Source: an uncultured Pleomorphomonas sp. (lineage in GTDB: Bacteria; Pseudomonadota; Alphaproteobacteria; Rhizobiales; Pleomorphomonadaceae). From it: a stretch of 64,000 bases of DNA. The notes under the pieces are model-generated. The model saw only the letters and a list, made by a program, of their open reading frames with translations, had not been told where the DNA came from and did no database searches. Location of the stretch: contig CALMMQ010000064.1 of NCBI GenBank assembly GCA_937868725.1, positions 1-64,000 of the forward strand. Direction: 5' to 3'. Made by a program: the position numbers and the translations under genes. Within the stretch, counting starts at the first letter, position 1. Every line of letters starts with the position of its first letter. Shown here piece by piece: positions 10,841-20,465 of this stretch.

Positions 10841-11674
10841 TCAGGTGGGCTCGACCAGCGCGAAACGCCGTTCGTTGCGCAGGCTCGGGATCGAGCGCCG
10901 CGCTTCGCCGGCCGCCGCGGGATCGATGTCGGCGACGACGAAGCCCGGTTCCTCGTGATCGAGCTCGGCAACGATGCCGCCCCAGGGATCGACGACGAGA
11001 GAATGCCCGAAGGTGTCGCGGCCATCCTCGTGATGACCGCCCTGGCCGGCCGAGATGACGAAGGCGCCGTTCTCGATGGCCCGCGCCCGCTGCAGCACGT
11101 GCCAGTGCGCCTCGCCGGTCTGGCGGGTGAAGGCGGCCGGTGCCGACAGCACCTCGGCGCCGGCGTGGGCGTAGGCGCGGAAGAGGTGAGGGAAGCGCAC
11201 GTCGTAGCAGATGCCGAGCCCCAGTCGGAAGGCCGGCGTATCGGCGAGCACCGCCAGGTCGCCCGGCACGTAGGTGTCGCTCTCGCGCCAGCTTTCGCCG
11301 TGGGCGAGATCGACGTCGAACATGTGGATCTTGTCGTAGCGGCCGATCACCTCGCCGTCCGAGCCGAACACCAGCGCCCGGTTGGCGATGCGGCCATCGT
11401 CGCGCCGAAGCGCCAGCGAGCCGAAATGCAGCGTGATCGACAGCTGCCGCGCCAGCGCCACGCCGAGAGCGACGAAACCGTCATCGGCCTCCGGCCGCAG
11501 CGTGGCGGCCAGCGCCGCCCGGTCACGTTCCAGGAGATTGGTCATCTCCGGCGTCTGGATGTAGGTGGCCCCGGCGGCGGCGGCGGCGCGCACCAGCCGT
11601 TCAACCGTCTCAAGGTTCCGGCCCGGATCACGGCCCGACCGCAACTGCACCACGGCAACTCGCATCGACGCCAT
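10841..11674 (-). CDS. carbon-nitrogen hydrolase (nitrilase superfamily, Nit1-like amidase)
   Basis: A 277-residue nitrilase-superfamily amidase. The catalytic triad is visible: Glu43 in TPEMTNLL, Lys115 in RYDKIHMFDVDL, and Cys156 in GLGICYDVRFPHLFR. The YDKIHMFDVD block is typical of the Nit / omega-amidase branch, which can hydrolyse deaminated glutathione or alpha-keto acid amides. Which substrate applies here is inference. The ATG at 11674 has a strong GGAGG eight nt upstream; further upstream the frame runs into grxC. It follows grxC on the same strand with a 32-bp gap. Confidence 0.9.
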   Translation of the reverse strand: MASMRVAVVQLRSGRDPGRNLETVERLVRAAAAAGATYIQTPEMTNLLERDRAALAATLRPEADDGFVALGVALARQLSITLHFGSLALRRDDGRIANRALVFGSDGEVIGRYDKIHMFDVDLAHGESWRESDTYVPGDLAVLADTPAFRLGLGICYDVRFPHLFRAYAHAGAEVLSAPAAFTRQTGEAHWHVLQRARAIENGAFVISAGQGGHHEDGRDTFGHSLVVDPWGGIVAELDHEEPGFVVADIDPAAAGEARRSIPSLRNERRFALVEPT

Positions 11675-11706
11675 CGTCGGGTCCTCCAAAAATTGTCCGG
11701 CCGCTG

Positions 11707-11961
11707 TCAGTCGGCCAGCAGCCCGTCGAGCCGACCGGCGGCCTCGAGGGCATGCAGATCGTCGCAACCGCCGACATGCGTGTCGCCGATGAAGATCTGC
11801 GGAAAGGTGTTGCGGCCAGAGCGGGCCTGCATTTCGGCGCGCTTGGCCGGATCGGCACCGGCGTTGATTTCCTCGAAGGCAACGCCCTTGGCGATCAGCA
11901 GGGCCTTGGCCCGAGCGCAATAACCGCAGAAATCGCGCGTATAGACGAGAACGGGCCGCAT
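11707..11961 (-). CDS. grxC: glutaredoxin 3
   Basis: An 84-residue dithiol glutaredoxin that reduces disulfides with glutathione. The active site is CGYC at residues 12-15. The glutathione-binding TFPQIFIGDTHVGGCDDL is near 50-70, and the length matches the GrxC family. AAGGAG lies seven nt upstream of the ATG at 11961. It lies between comF and the nitrilase-family gene on the same strand, a conserved cluster in this order. Confidence 0.95.
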   Translation of the reverse strand: MRPVLVYTRDFCGYCARAKALLIAKGVAFEEINAGADPAKRAEMQARSGRNTFPQIFIGDTHVGGCDDLHALEAAGRLDGLLAD

Positions 11962-11995
11962 CGCCAACTCCTTGCCGGAAAAATCGCTTCGGCCG

Positions 11996-12838
11996 TTATA
12001 CCCCGCTTTCCACCGCCCCCACAACCCGCGCCAGCGTCAGCACGTCGACGCGGGCGGCGCCGGCGGCCAGCAAGGTGCGGCTCACCGCCGCCAGCGTCGA
12101 ACCGGTGGTGAAGACGTCGTCGACCAGCACCACCGCCTTGCCGGCGACCTCCGCCCGCCGCCGCGCCGGCACGGCGAAGGCGGCACGCATGTTGGCGAGG
12201 CGCTCGGCCCGCTTCAGCCCCACCTGCTGCGGCGTCCGCTTGACGCGCCGCACCAGATCGGTGCGACAGGCCACGCCGGCCCGCGCCGCCACGCCGTGGG
12301 CGAGCAGCGCCGCCTGATTGAACCGCCGCGCCGCCAGCCGGCTCCAGTGCAGCGGCACCGGCACGACGACATCGGCGTTGGCCAGGAGCTCGCCCGACAC
12401 CCGCAGCATCCAGGCAACGAACATCGGCGCGAGATCGGTGCGGTCGCCATATTTGAACCCGTGGACAAGATCGATCACCGGTCCCTCGAAGGCCACGGCC
12501 GAACGGGCGCGCTCGAAGGGCGGCGGCTCGGCCAGCGCCGCCGCCGACAGCACACCCGGCCCGAGATCGAGTTCCATCGGCGTGCCGAGCCGTTCGCACC
12601 ACGGCCGCTCAATGAAGCGCACCCCCTGCCAGCACGCGGCGCAGAGCCCACCGGCCGACCCCAGGCGCTGGCGACAGGCCGGACAGGCCGGCGGCAGCAC
12701 GAGATCGACGAGTTCGCGCCCCACGGTCGCCACGCCGGCCCGCGACATCGCCAAGGCGCGGCCGAACAGCGGCGCCAGACGCGCCGGCCGCTCGCGCTGC
12801 CCGCCCTCGGGCCACCACATGTCGCCATCGCTCGTCAT
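11996..12838 (-). CDS. ComF family phosphoribosyltransferase-like protein
   Basis: A 280-residue ComF-type protein. An N-terminal zinc-finger-like segment has CPACRQR and CAACW, and a phosphoribosyltransferase domain follows. The PRPP-binding loop VLVDDVFTTGSTL is near the C-terminus. ComF helps DNA uptake in naturally competent bacteria, but homologues are widespread and their role in alphaproteobacteria is unclear. A GTG at 12847 could add three residues; the ATG at 12838 is used here. It is divergent from the methyltransferase gene at 12961, a common arrangement. Confidence 0.85.
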   Translation of the reverse strand: MTSDGDMWWPEGGQRERPARLAPLFGRALAMSRAGVATVGRELVDLVLPPACPACRQRLGSAGGLCAACWQGVRFIERPWCERLGTPMELDLGPGVLSAAALAEPPPFERARSAVAFEGPVIDLVHGFKYGDRTDLAPMFVAWMLRVSGELLANADVVVPVPLHWSRLAARRFNQAALLAHGVAARAGVACRTDLVRRVKRTPQQVGLKRAERLANMRAAFAVPARRRAEVAGKAVVLVDDVFTTGSTLAAVSRTLLAAGAARVDVLTLARVVGAVESGV

Positions 12839-12960
12839 CGGCCACACCCCGTTTCAACGCAGGATAGTCGAGAGCGCAGCGCAACACCAGCCAAGGCCCA
12901 GGCATTTGACGCCGACCGACGCAGCGCCTATTGACGAGGCAACCGAGGCGAGGAAACCCC

Positions 12961-13830
12961 ATGCCGCCCGAACTGATCGATCGCCAGCAACTGGCCCGCC
13001 GCCGCGCCCGCGCCCTCGCCGCTGCCCGTCCGGGCGCCGACTTCCTGCTGGACGTCGTCGCCGACGATCTTATCGACCGCCTGGCCGTCGTGCCGCGCCG
13101 CTTTGCCCGCGCGCTGGTCATCGGCGACCCGACGTCGCGCCTCGACCGGGCGCTCGTCGCCTCCGGTCAGGTCGACAGCGTCGTCGTCGCCGATCTCCTG
13201 GTGCCAGGCCCCGTCAGCGGCCGACCGGTCATCGACGACGAAGCCCTGCCCTTTTCGGCCGAGAGCTTCGACCTCGTCATCTCCTGCCTGACGCTGCAGT
13301 GGGCCAATGACCTGCCGGGAGCGCTGGTGCAGATCCGCCGCACCCTCAAGCCGGACGGCCTGTTCCTCGCCGTCCTCGTCGGCGGCGACAGCTTCACCGA
13401 ACTCAGGCAGTCCCTGATCGCCGCCGAAAGCGACATCGCCGGCGGCGCCAGTCCACGCGTCCTGCCCATGGCCGAAGTGCGCGATCTCGGCGCCCTGCTG
13501 CAACGGGCCGGCTTCGCCATGCCGGTGGCCGATCAGGACCGCATGGTGCTGCGCTATGGCAATTTCTTCGGTCTGGCTGCCGACCTCGCCGCCATGGGGG
13601 CCACCAACTGCCTGACCGCCCGCCGCCGGACGCCGACGGCCAAGGGCCTGCTGATCCGGGCAGCCGAGATCTACGGCCGCGACCATGCCGACGCCGACGG
13701 TCGCGTCCGCGCCAGTCTGACGCTGCTGTCGCTATCCGGCTGGGCACCGGCGCCCGGCCAGCCCAAGCCGCTCAGACCCGGCAGCGCCCAGATGAGCCTT
13801 GCCGAGGCCCTCGGCAAGACCAGGACTTGA
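12961..13830 (+). CDS. SAM-dependent methyltransferase, NDUFAF5/BioC-like
   Basis: A 289-residue class I methyltransferase-fold protein. Its plan (Arg-rich N-terminus, a SAM-domain with degenerate motif I, DEALPFSAESFDLVISCLTLQWANDLPG, then LKPDGLFLAVLVGGDSFTELRQSL) matches the alphaproteobacterial relatives of human NDUFAF5, a complex I assembly hydroxylase. BioC-like annotation is common but not supported by any bio genes here. The ATG at 12961 follows GAGGAAA; a TTG at 12931 is less likely. It is divergent from comF. Confidence 0.85.
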   Translation: MPPELIDRQQLARRRARALAAARPGADFLLDVVADDLIDRLAVVPRRFARALVIGDPTSRLDRALVASGQVDSVVVADLLVPGPVSGRPVIDDEALPFSAESFDLVISCLTLQWANDLPGALVQIRRTLKPDGLFLAVLVGGDSFTELRQSLIAAESDIAGGASPRVLPMAEVRDLGALLQRAGFAMPVADQDRMVLRYGNFFGLAADLAAMGATNCLTARRRTPTAKGLLIRAAEIYGRDHADADGRVRASLTLLSLSGWAPAPGQPKPLRPGSAQMSLAEALGKTRT

Positions 13831-13847
13831 AACGGCAGTGAAGGCGA

Positions 13848-14336
13848 TCAGGCGCCGAGCGCCGGTTGCAGTTCCGCTGCCGGACAGTCGCTTTCAGCGG
13901 CATCCAGTCCCAACATCCCGCGGATATCGACGCGGTCGCGGGCGATGTCGGCCACGGTGTAGCGATCGAGCACCTCGAAGAAAGCCCCGAGCGCCTCGCG
14001 CAATACCCGGTTGTATTCGCAGCTCAGCGTCAGCGGACAATTCTTGCCACCTTCGCCGGCAAAACAATCGGCCATGACGAAGCTTTCCTCGGTGGCCGCG
14101 ATGACATCGCCGAGACGAATCTCTTCGGCCGGCCGGCCGAGCTTCAGGCCACCGTGGCGTCCACGGATGGTCTCGATGAACTTGTTGTCGACCAGAACCT
14201 TGAGGATCTTGAACAGATGCGTCTCCGACATGCCGAACGTCGCGGCGATGTCAGCAACACGGCTGGGGCGATCAGGGTTGACTGCACAATAGAGCAGAAC
14301 GCGAATGGAGTAATTCGTGGCCTGGGTTAGTCGCAT
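13848..14336 (-). CDS. Rrf2-family iron-responsive regulator, RirA-like
   Basis: A 162-residue Rrf2 regulator. The N-terminal winged helix (MRLTQATNYSIRVLLYCAV, then RVADIAATFGMSETHLFKIL and IRGRHGGLKLGRPAEEI) and the three cysteines at 91, 100 and 106 match RirA, the rhizobial Fe-S repressor of iron uptake. The ECF-like segment ESFVMADCF and the FFEVLDRYTVADI tail also fit. NsrR or another Rrf2 protein is possible but less likely. A TGA-N9-TCA palindrome of the RirA iron-box type lies just upstream, so it probably regulates itself. Confidence 0.8.
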   Translation of the reverse strand: MRLTQATNYSIRVLLYCAVNPDRPSRVADIAATFGMSETHLFKILKVLVDNKFIETIRGRHGGLKLGRPAEEIRLGDVIAATEESFVMADCFAGEGGKNCPLTLSCEYNRVLREALGAFFEVLDRYTVADIARDRVDIRGMLGLDAAESDCPAAELQPALGA

Positions 14337-14342
14337 GACGCA

Positions 14343-14373
14343 TCCAGATTAGGGAGTTGACCCAGGAGGTCAA
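14343..14373 (-). promoter_or_regulatory. putative iron-box operator and core promoter of the RirA-like gene
   Basis: TTGACC (14368-14373) and GGTCAA as read on the minus strand form a perfect 6-5-6 palindrome at 14357-14373. It contains TGA-N9-TCA, the rhizobial iron-responsive operator (IRO) form. On the minus strand TTGACC can serve as -35, with TAATCT (14346-14351) 16 nt further as -10. The predicted start site then falls within a few bases of the ATG at 14336, which has no Shine-Dalgarno site. Family knowledge plus direct reading; not tested. Confidence 0.6.
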
Positions 14374-14564
14374 GTTAAAACCAGCCCGAGAATGCGCTTT
14401 CTGACAAGACAATATAATCCGGGCAATTCCTGATCGTCTTTGGTCGGAAAGCTATTGACGGATTTCGCCGCCGGAAACCGGGCTTTTTCGTTGCCGGCCG
14501 CCGGAATACCTTGCCGCCCGCCGCCGACAGGCGGTTGCCACAACGGCCCTGACAGGACAGCAAA

Positions 14565-14595
14565 CCGCCGGTCAGGTGGGCGACCTGACCGGCGG
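14565..14595 (-). terminator. hairpin downstream of secA
   Basis: CCGCCGGTCAGGT (14565-14577) pairs perfectly over 13 bp with ACCTGACCGGCGG (14583-14595) around a 5-nt loop. It lies 31 bp past the secA stop on the minus strand, followed by TTTGC. Probable intrinsic terminator of secA. The rest of the 290-bp gap to the RirA-like gene shows nothing else. Confidence 0.7.
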
Positions 14596-14626
14596 GTTAC
14601 GGCTGAGCCTCGTTGCCGGTGTTCGC

Positions 14627-17401
14627 TCAGGCGAACTGGCCGTGGCAATGCTTGTACTTCTTGCCCGAACCGCACGGACACGGCTCGTTGCGGCCGACCG
14701 ATCCCCAGGTGGTGGGATCGTTGGGATCGCGGGCGCCGTTACGCGTGCGAGCCATGGCCGCCTCGAGCATCTGCACCGCCTGCACCGGCGACAGCTGATC
14801 CTCGCCGGTGACCGGATCGGCGTGGTGGCCGACCATCTGGCTGGCGTCGAAGGCCGGCGTCGGCGCCGGCTGTTCCTCGCGGCGGATCTCGACGCGCATC
14901 AGGCTGGCCGTCACCTGCCGGCGCAGTTCGTTGAGCAGCGCCTCGAACAGGGCGAAGGCCTCGGTCTTGTATTCATTGAGCGGATCGCGCTGGGCATAGC
15001 CGCGGAAGCCGATCACCGAACGCAGGTGGTCGAGCTGGGCCAGATGCTCGCGCCAGAGATTATCCAGCGTCTGCAGCAGAATGGCCTTCTCGACGCGGCG
15101 CATCAGTTCGGCGCCGAAACGCTCTTCGCGCGCCTTGGCCTCATCGTCGCCCGCCTTGAGCAGGCGCTCCTCGATCTCCTGATCGGCGATGCCCTCTTCC
15201 TTGGCCCAGTCGGCGACCGGCAGATCGAGATTGAGGTACTGCGCCACCGCCGCCGTCAGGCCGGCCACATCCCACTGTTCGGCATAGGCGTTCTCGGGAA
15301 TGTGCTTGGCGACGAGGTCGCCGATCACCGTGTGGCGCATGTCGGTCACCGTCTCGGCGACGCTGTCCTCGGTCATCAGCTCGATACGCTGCTCGAAGAT
15401 CACCTTGCGCTGATCGTTCATGACGTTGTCGAACTTGAGGAGGTTCTTGCGGATGTCGAAGTTGCGCGCCTCGACCTTCTGCTGCGCCTTTTCGAGGGCC
15501 TTGTTGATCCACGGATGGATGATGGCCTCGCCGTCCTGCAGGCCGAGCTTCTTCAGCATGCCGTCCATGCGGTCGGAGCCGAAGATGCGCATCAGGTCAT
15601 CCTGCAGCGACAGATAGAAACGCGACTGGCCGGGGTCGCCCTGGCGGCCGGAGCGGCCACGCAGCTGGTTGTCGATGCGGCGGCTCTCGTGACGCTCGGT
15701 GCCGAGCACGAACAGGCCGCCGGCGGCGAGCGCCTTTTCCTTGAGGCGGGCGACGTCGGCGCGGATCTTCTGCTCGCGGGCATCGCGTTCCGGTCCCGGC
15801 GGCACCTCGCCGAGCTTGCGCTCGATCAGCATGTCGGCGTTGCCGCCGAGCTGGATGTCGGTGCCGCGGCCGGCCATGTTGGTGGCAATGGTCACAGCGC
15901 CCGGCAGACCGGCCTGCGAGATGATGTAGGCTTCCTGCTCGTGATAGCGGGCGTTCAGCACCTGGAACACCGGCTTGTCGCCGTCCACCAGCACGTCCGG
16001 ATCGCTCTGGACGAAGCCCTGGCGGGTCAGCAGCTCGGCCAGCGTTTCCGACTTCTCGATCGACGTCGTACCGACCAGAATCGGCTGCCCCTTGGCCTTG
16101 CAGGCCCGGATGGTCTCGATGATCGCCGCGTACTTCTCGTCGACGGTGCGGTAGACCTCGTCGTGATCGTCGATGCGCGACACCGGCCGATGCGTCGGAA
16201 TTTCCACCACTTCGAGATTATAGATGTCGGCGAACTCGTCCGCTTCCGTCGAGGCCGTGCCGGTCATGCCGGCCAGCTTCTCGTACATGCGGAAATAGTT
16301 CTGGAAGGTGATCGAGGCCAGCGTCTGGTTCTCGGGCTGGATGCGCACGTGCTCCTTGGCCTCGAGCGCCTGGTGCAGGCCGTCCGAATAGCGGCGGCCC
16401 GGCATCATGCGGCCGGTGAACTCGTCGATGATGACGACTTCATTGTCCTTGACGATGTAGTCGCGGTCGCGCTGGAACAGCTTGTGGGCCCGCAGCGCCT
16501 GATTGAGGTGGTGAACGACCGAAACGTTCTCGATGTCGTAGAGCGAGCCGCCCTTGAGCAGGCCGCCGGCCTTGAGCCGCGCCTCCATGCGCTCGGTGCC
16601 GACTTCGGTGAAGCTGGCCGTGCGATGCTTCTCGTCGACCTCGAAATCCTCGTCGGGAATGCCGGGGATGTAGGTGTCGATGGTGTTGTAGAACTCGGAC
16701 CGGTCCTCGAGCGGGCCGGAAATGATCAGCGGCGTGCGCGCCTCGTCGATGAGGATCGAGTCCACTTCGTCGACGATGGCGTAGTGATGGCCGCGCTGCA
16801 CCATCTGCGCCTTCTCGTACTTCATGTTGTCGCGCAGATAGTCGAAGCCGAGCTCGTTGTTGGTGCCGTAGGTGATGTCGCAGCCGTAGGCGGCGCGGCG
16901 CTCCTCGTCGGACAGGCCGTGCACGATGACGCCGACGGTCAGGCCGAGGAAGCGGTAGACGCGGCCCATCCACTCGCTGTCGCGGCGGGCGAGGTAGTCG
17001 TTGACGGTGACGACGTGCACGCCCTTGGCGGTCAGGGCATTGAGGTAGACGGCGAGCGTCGCCACCAGCGTCTTGCCTTCGCCGGTCTTCATCTCGGCGA
17101 TGTCGCCGTCGTTGAGGACCATGCCGCCGATCAGCTGCACGTCGAAATGCCGCTGGCCGAGCGTGCGCTTGGCGGCCTCGCGCACCGTGGCGAAGGCGGG
17201 AACCAGAAGATCGTCGAGGCGAGTGCCGGCGGCCAGCTTGTCGCGGAATTCCACCGTGCGGGCGGCCAGGGCCTCATCCGAGAGCTGCTCCACCTCCGCC
17301 TCGAGGGCGTTGATGGCGGCTACCGATGGCCTGTAGCCCTTGATCCGGCGATCGTTTGCCGTTCCGAAAATCTTGCGTGCGATACCACCGAGGCCGACCA
17401 T
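14627..17401 (-). CDS. secA: preprotein translocase subunit SecA
   Basis: A 924-residue ATPase motor that drives unfolded proteins through SecYEG. The start [24 protein letters not shown] is typical, and upstream in-frame starts to 17482 add only unrelated residues. NBD1 has Walker [12 protein letters not shown] and the [16 protein letters not shown] Walker B. TTSIEKSE and NMAGRGTDI belong to NBD2. The C-terminal zinc motif [14 protein letters not shown], which binds SecB and lipids, closes the protein. It is divergent from the peptidyl-prolyl isomerase gene, the order found across Hyphomicrobiales. Confidence 0.97.
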   Translation of the reverse strand: MVGLGGIARKIFGTANDRRIKGYRPSVAAINALEAEVEQLSDEALAARTVEFRDKLAAGTRLDDLLVPAFATVREAAKRTLGQRHFDVQLIGGMVLNDGDIAEMKTGEGKTLVATLAVYLNALTAKGVHVVTVNDYLARRDSEWMGRVYRFLGLTVGVIVHGLSDEERRAAYGCDITYGTNNELGFDYLRDNMKYEKAQMVQRGHHYAIVDEVDSILIDEARTPLIISGPLEDRSEFYNTIDTYIPGIPDEDFEVDEKHRTASFTEVGTERMEARLKAGGLLKGGSLYDIENVSVVHHLNQALRAHKLFQRDRDYIVKDNEVVIIDEFTGRMMPGRRYSDGLHQALEAKEHVRIQPENQTLASITFQNYFRMYEKLAGMTGTASTEADEFADIYNLEVVEIPTHRPVSRIDDHDEVYRTVDEKYAAIIETIRACKAKGQPILVGTTSIEKSETLAELLTRQGFVQSDPDVLVDGDKPVFQVLNARYHEQEAYIISQAGLPGAVTIATNMAGRGTDIQLGGNADMLIERKLGEVPPGPERDAREQKIRADVARLKEKALAAGGLFVLGTERHESRRIDNQLRGRSGRQGDPGQSRFYLSLQDDLMRIFGSDRMDGMLKKLGLQDGEAIIHPWINKALEKAQQKVEARNFDIRKNLLKFDNVMNDQRKVIFEQRIELMTEDSVAETVTDMRHTVIGDLVAKHIPENAYAEQWDVAGLTAAVAQYLNLDLPVADWAKEEGIADQEIEERLLKAGDDEAKAREERFGAELMRRVEKAILLQTLDNLWREHLAQLDHLRSVIGFRGYAQRDPLNEYKTEAFALFEALLNELRRQVTASLMRVEIRREEQPAPTPAFDASQMVGHHADPVTGEDQLSPVQAVQMLEAAMARTRNGARDPNDPTTWGSVGRNEPCPCGSGKKYKHCHGQFA

Positions 17402-17690
17402 GGCAGCCCATCCCTTCGTCAAAGTAACCGTCATCGTCCGACGGGCTATCGTGACGCCGGCCGGTTCGTTTTCACGCCGCAATTATCACGTTTGGCCCAC
17501 CCAGGCACGCTCCATCTATGTTGGGGTAGAAGATATGTCAACGTCGCGACAATCCGCCGGGATCGCGAAAGCTGCCATCATTTCGCCCGCCGGGTACAGG
17601 ATGAAATTGTCTAAGGCGATGCGGCGCTGTATACGGCTGTCGACGTCTTTCGCCCCCGATGTGTGGGGCTACCCATCGATAGGAAACCCA

Positions 17691-18566
17691 ATGTCCCTTC
17701 TCTCGACCATCGGTCGTCTCGCCCTGACGCGTTTCGTGCCGACCCTGCTTGTCGCCGGCTTCGCCTTCGCCATTCCTGCCCACGCCGATGGCGACGTGCT
17801 GGCGCGCGTCAACGGCAAGGACATCACCAAGGCCGAGGTCGACATGGCCATGGATGTCTTCGCCGATCAGCTGGGCCAGGTGCCGGAGGATCAGCGTCAG
17901 ACCATGGTCGTCGACGCCCTCGTCGACATGCACGTCATGGCCGACGCCGCCAAGGCCGCCGGCATCGCCAACAACGACAAGTTCAAGTCGCGCATGGTCT
18001 TCCTCGAGGCCCAGGCGCTGCGCAACACCTACGTCGAGACCCAGATCCAGGGCGCCGTCACCGACGAGGAGATCAAGGCCCGCTACGACAAGGACATCGC
18101 CGGCTACACCGCCCCCGAGGAGGTGCATGCCCGTCACATTCTCGTGAAGACCGAGGACGAGGCCAACAAGGTGCTGGCCGACCTGGCCGCCGGTGGCGAC
18201 TTCGCCGCCATCGCCAAGGAGCGGTCGCTCGATCCGGGCTCCAAGGACAACGGTGGCGATCTCGGCTTCTTCGCCAAGGGCCAGATGGTGCCCGAGTTCG
18301 AAGCCGTCGCCTTCACGCTGGCGCCGGGTGAGATGTCCAAGACGCCGGTCAAGACGCAGTTCGGCTACCACATCATCAAGGTCGAAGAGAAGCGCACCCA
18401 GCCGGTGCCGACGCTCGACGACGTGCGCGACCAGGTGGTGCAGATGGTCCAGCGCGACAAGTACCAGGACGCGCTCAAGAAGATGCGCGCCTCGGCCACC
18501 ATCGAGCGCCTCGACGTGCCGGCCCTGACCACCGCCGAGCCGGCGCCCGACGCCCCGGCCAAGTGA
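17691..18566 (+). CDS. peptidylprolyl isomerase, parvulin type, exported
   Basis: A 291-residue SurA/PrsA-like foldase. A signal peptide (LALTRFVPTLLVAGFAFAIPAHA) covers residues ~8-31. A SurA-N-like helical region follows, then a parvulin rotamase domain from EEVHARHILVKTEDEA to FGYHIIKVEEKR. It should act in the periplasm on outer-membrane and secreted proteins. The ATG at 17691 follows AGGAAA. It lies between secA and argJ, the conserved order. A terminator-like hairpin follows the stop, so argJ probably has its own promoter. Confidence 0.9.
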   Translation: MSLLSTIGRLALTRFVPTLLVAGFAFAIPAHADGDVLARVNGKDITKAEVDMAMDVFADQLGQVPEDQRQTMVVDALVDMHVMADAAKAAGIANNDKFKSRMVFLEAQALRNTYVETQIQGAVTDEEIKARYDKDIAGYTAPEEVHARHILVKTEDEANKVLADLAAGGDFAAIAKERSLDPGSKDNGGDLGFFAKGQMVPEFEAVAFTLAPGEMSKTPVKTQFGYHIIKVEEKRTQPVPTLDDVRDQVVQMVQRDKYQDALKKMRASATIERLDVPALTTAEPAPDAPAK

Positions 18567-18593
18567 CGGCCCGCCGCCGCTGAACCGCCTATC

Positions 18594-18619
18594 GCCTCGG
18601 GGGACACCCCCGGGGCGCC
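18594..18619 (+). terminator. probable terminator after the peptidylprolyl isomerase gene
   Basis: GCCTCGGGGG pairs with CCCCCGGGGC across a 4-nt loop with one mismatch, followed by GCCTTTCC. It lies 27 bp after the stop at 18566. Confidence 0.55.
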
Positions 18620-18652
18620 TTTCCATTCCGAACATCGAGACCGGTCGCCGCC

Positions 18653-19885
18653 ATGTCCCACGCCATCTCCCCGCTCGCCCCCAAGACCTTCGCGACGCTG
18701 CCGCCGCTCGCCGGCGTCCGCTTCGCCACCACGGCGGCCGGCATCAAGTATCAGGGCCGGACGGACGTGCTGCTGCTGGCGCTCGACGAGGGCACCGAGG
18801 TGGCCGGCGTGTTCACCCGGTCCAAGTGCCCGTCGGCGCCGGTCGACTGGTGCCGCGTCAACCTGGCCCAGGGCAAGGCACGGGCACTGCTGGTCAATTC
18901 CGGCAATGCCAACGCCTTCACCGGCAGGAAGGGGCGCGAGACCGTCGAACTGTCGGCCGCCGCCGTCGCCCGCACGCTCGGCGTGCCGGCCGAGACGGTG
19001 TTCCTTGCCTCCACCGGCGTCATCGGCGAGCCGCTCGACCCGGCCAAGTTCGCCGCCGTGCTCGACGAAACGGCGACCCGCCTGGCCCCCGCTCCCTGGC
19101 TCGACGCCGCCCGTGCCATCATGACCACCGACACCTTCCCCAAGGTGGCGACCCGCCGCGTTGATTTCGGCGGCGTACCGGTCACCATCAACGGCTTCTG
19201 CAAGGGCGCCGGCATGATCGCTCCCGACATGGGCACCATGCTGGCCTTCGTCTTCACCGATGCCCCCATCGCCGCGCCGCTGCTGCAGGACCTGATCGGC
19301 CAGGGCGCCGCCGGTTCGTTCAATTCGGTCACCGTCGACAGCGACACCTCGACCTCCGACACCCTCATCCTGTTCGCCACCGGCAAGGCCGCCGCCTCGC
19401 GCGCCACGGCGCTGGACGATCCCCGGCTGCCGGCCTTCCGCGCCGCCCTCGAGGACATGCTGCAGGAACTGGCCCGCTTCGTTGCCCGCGACGGCGAGGG
19501 CGCCCGCAAGTTCGTCGAAGTGCAGGTCACCGGCGCCGTCGACGACGCGTCCGCCAAGCGCATCGCCCTGTCGATCGCCAACTCGCCGCTGGTCAAGACG
19601 GCGGTGGCCGGCGAGGACGCCAACTGGGGCCGCGTCGTCATGGCCGTCGGCAAGGCCGGCGAGCCGGCCGATCGCGATCGCCTCAGCATCTGGTTCGGCG
19701 ACGTCCGCGTTGCCAAGGACGGCGAGCGCGACCCCGACTATTCCGAAGCCGCCGCCTCGGCGGTGATGAAGCAAAGCGACATCGTCGTGCGCGCCGACAT
19801 CGGTCTCGGGGCCGGCAAGGCGCGTGTCTGGACCTGCGACCTGACCAAGGAATACATCGCCATCAACGGCGACTATCGCAGCTGA
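18653..19885 (+). CDS. argJ: bifunctional glutamate N-acetyltransferase / amino-acid acetyltransferase ArgJ
   Basis: A 410-residue ArgJ that transfers acetyl from N-acetylornithine to glutamate in the cyclic arginine pathway. It is made as a precursor that cleaves itself before a threonine in the KGAGMIxPxMxTML motif. Here it reads [14 protein letters not shown], with the nucleophile at Thr195 and glycine rather than the usual alanine before it. [11 protein letters not shown] and [10 protein letters not shown] are further family motifs. Length normal. mutT follows 32 bp downstream. The arginine genes argG and argC are elsewhere in the window. Confidence 0.95.
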   Translation: MSHAISPLAPKTFATLPPLAGVRFATTAAGIKYQGRTDVLLLALDEGTEVAGVFTRSKCPSAPVDWCRVNLAQGKARALLVNSGNANAFTGRKGRETVELSAAAVARTLGVPAETVFLASTGVIGEPLDPAKFAAVLDETATRLAPAPWLDAARAIMTTDTFPKVATRRVDFGGVPVTINGFCKGAGMIAPDMGTMLAFVFTDAPIAAPLLQDLIGQGAAGSFNSVTVDSDTSTSDTLILFATGKAAASRATALDDPRLPAFRAALEDMLQELARFVARDGEGARKFVEVQVTGAVDDASAKRIALSIANSPLVKTAVAGEDANWGRVVMAVGKAGEPADRDRLSIWFGDVRVAKDGERDPDYSEAAASAVMKQSDIVVRADIGLGAGKARVWTCDLTKEYIAINGDYRS

Positions 19886-19917
19886 CCCAAGCGTCACCGA
19901 CCGGCAGGAGGCCGCCG

Positions 19918-20325
19918 TTGAAGATCGTTCTCGTCGTCGCTTGCGCGCTTGTCGATGCCGACAACCGCGTGCTGCTGGCCGAGCGGCCGGCGGGCAAGAG
20001 CCTGGCCGGCCTCTGGGAATTTCCCGGCGGCAAGCTCGAGCCGACGGAGAGCCCCGAGACGGCGCTGATCCGCGAACTCGACGAGGAGCTGGGGCTGAAG
20101 GTCAAGCCGGCCTGCCTCGCCCCGCTCACCTTCGCCAGCCACAGCTACCCCGATTTCCACCTGCTGATGCCGCTTTACGTCTGCCGGCGCTGGGAAGGTT
20201 TCGCGCGGCCGCGCGAGGGGCAGCGCCTTGCCTGGGTGCGGCCGGGGGTGTTGCGCGACTACCCGATGCCGCCAGCCGACGAGCCGCTCATTCCCCACCT
20301 CGTCGACCTGCTCGGCCCCGGCTGA
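19918..20325 (+). CDS. mutT: (deoxy)nucleoside triphosphate pyrophosphohydrolase, MutT-type Nudix
   Basis: A 135-residue Nudix hydrolase, expected to remove 8-oxo-dGTP from the nucleotide pool. The Nudix box GGKLEPTESPETALIRELDEE is complete, with the REL-DEEL core at ~53-59. The start is a TTG at 19918 preceded by CAGGAGG at an 8-nt spacing. It follows argJ by 32 bp on the same strand, the usual alphaproteobacterial order, and probably shares its transcript. Confidence 0.9.
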   Translation: MKIVLVVACALVDADNRVLLAERPAGKSLAGLWEFPGGKLEPTESPETALIRELDEELGLKVKPACLAPLTFASHSYPDFHLLMPLYVCRRWEGFARPREGQRLAWVRPGVLRDYPMPPADEPLIPHLVDLLGPG

Positions 20326-20465
20326 GGGGGCGAGCTCGGCGTGGGAACGGCGCGAGAACGGCCAATTTGCACACGATACTTGAGAAAACATTCATGAATG
20401 GGTGACATACTCCCTGCTACTGGAACAGCCGGTGCGTTCGGCACCTCCTGCCGAAGGAAACAGGA

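Noticed and set aside
14576-17614. Open frame of 1012 codons on the plus strand
   Set aside because: Antisense shadow of secA. Long stop-free frames are expected opposite GC-rich genes, and the translation shows no domain and an Ala/Gly/Arg/Val-rich mix.
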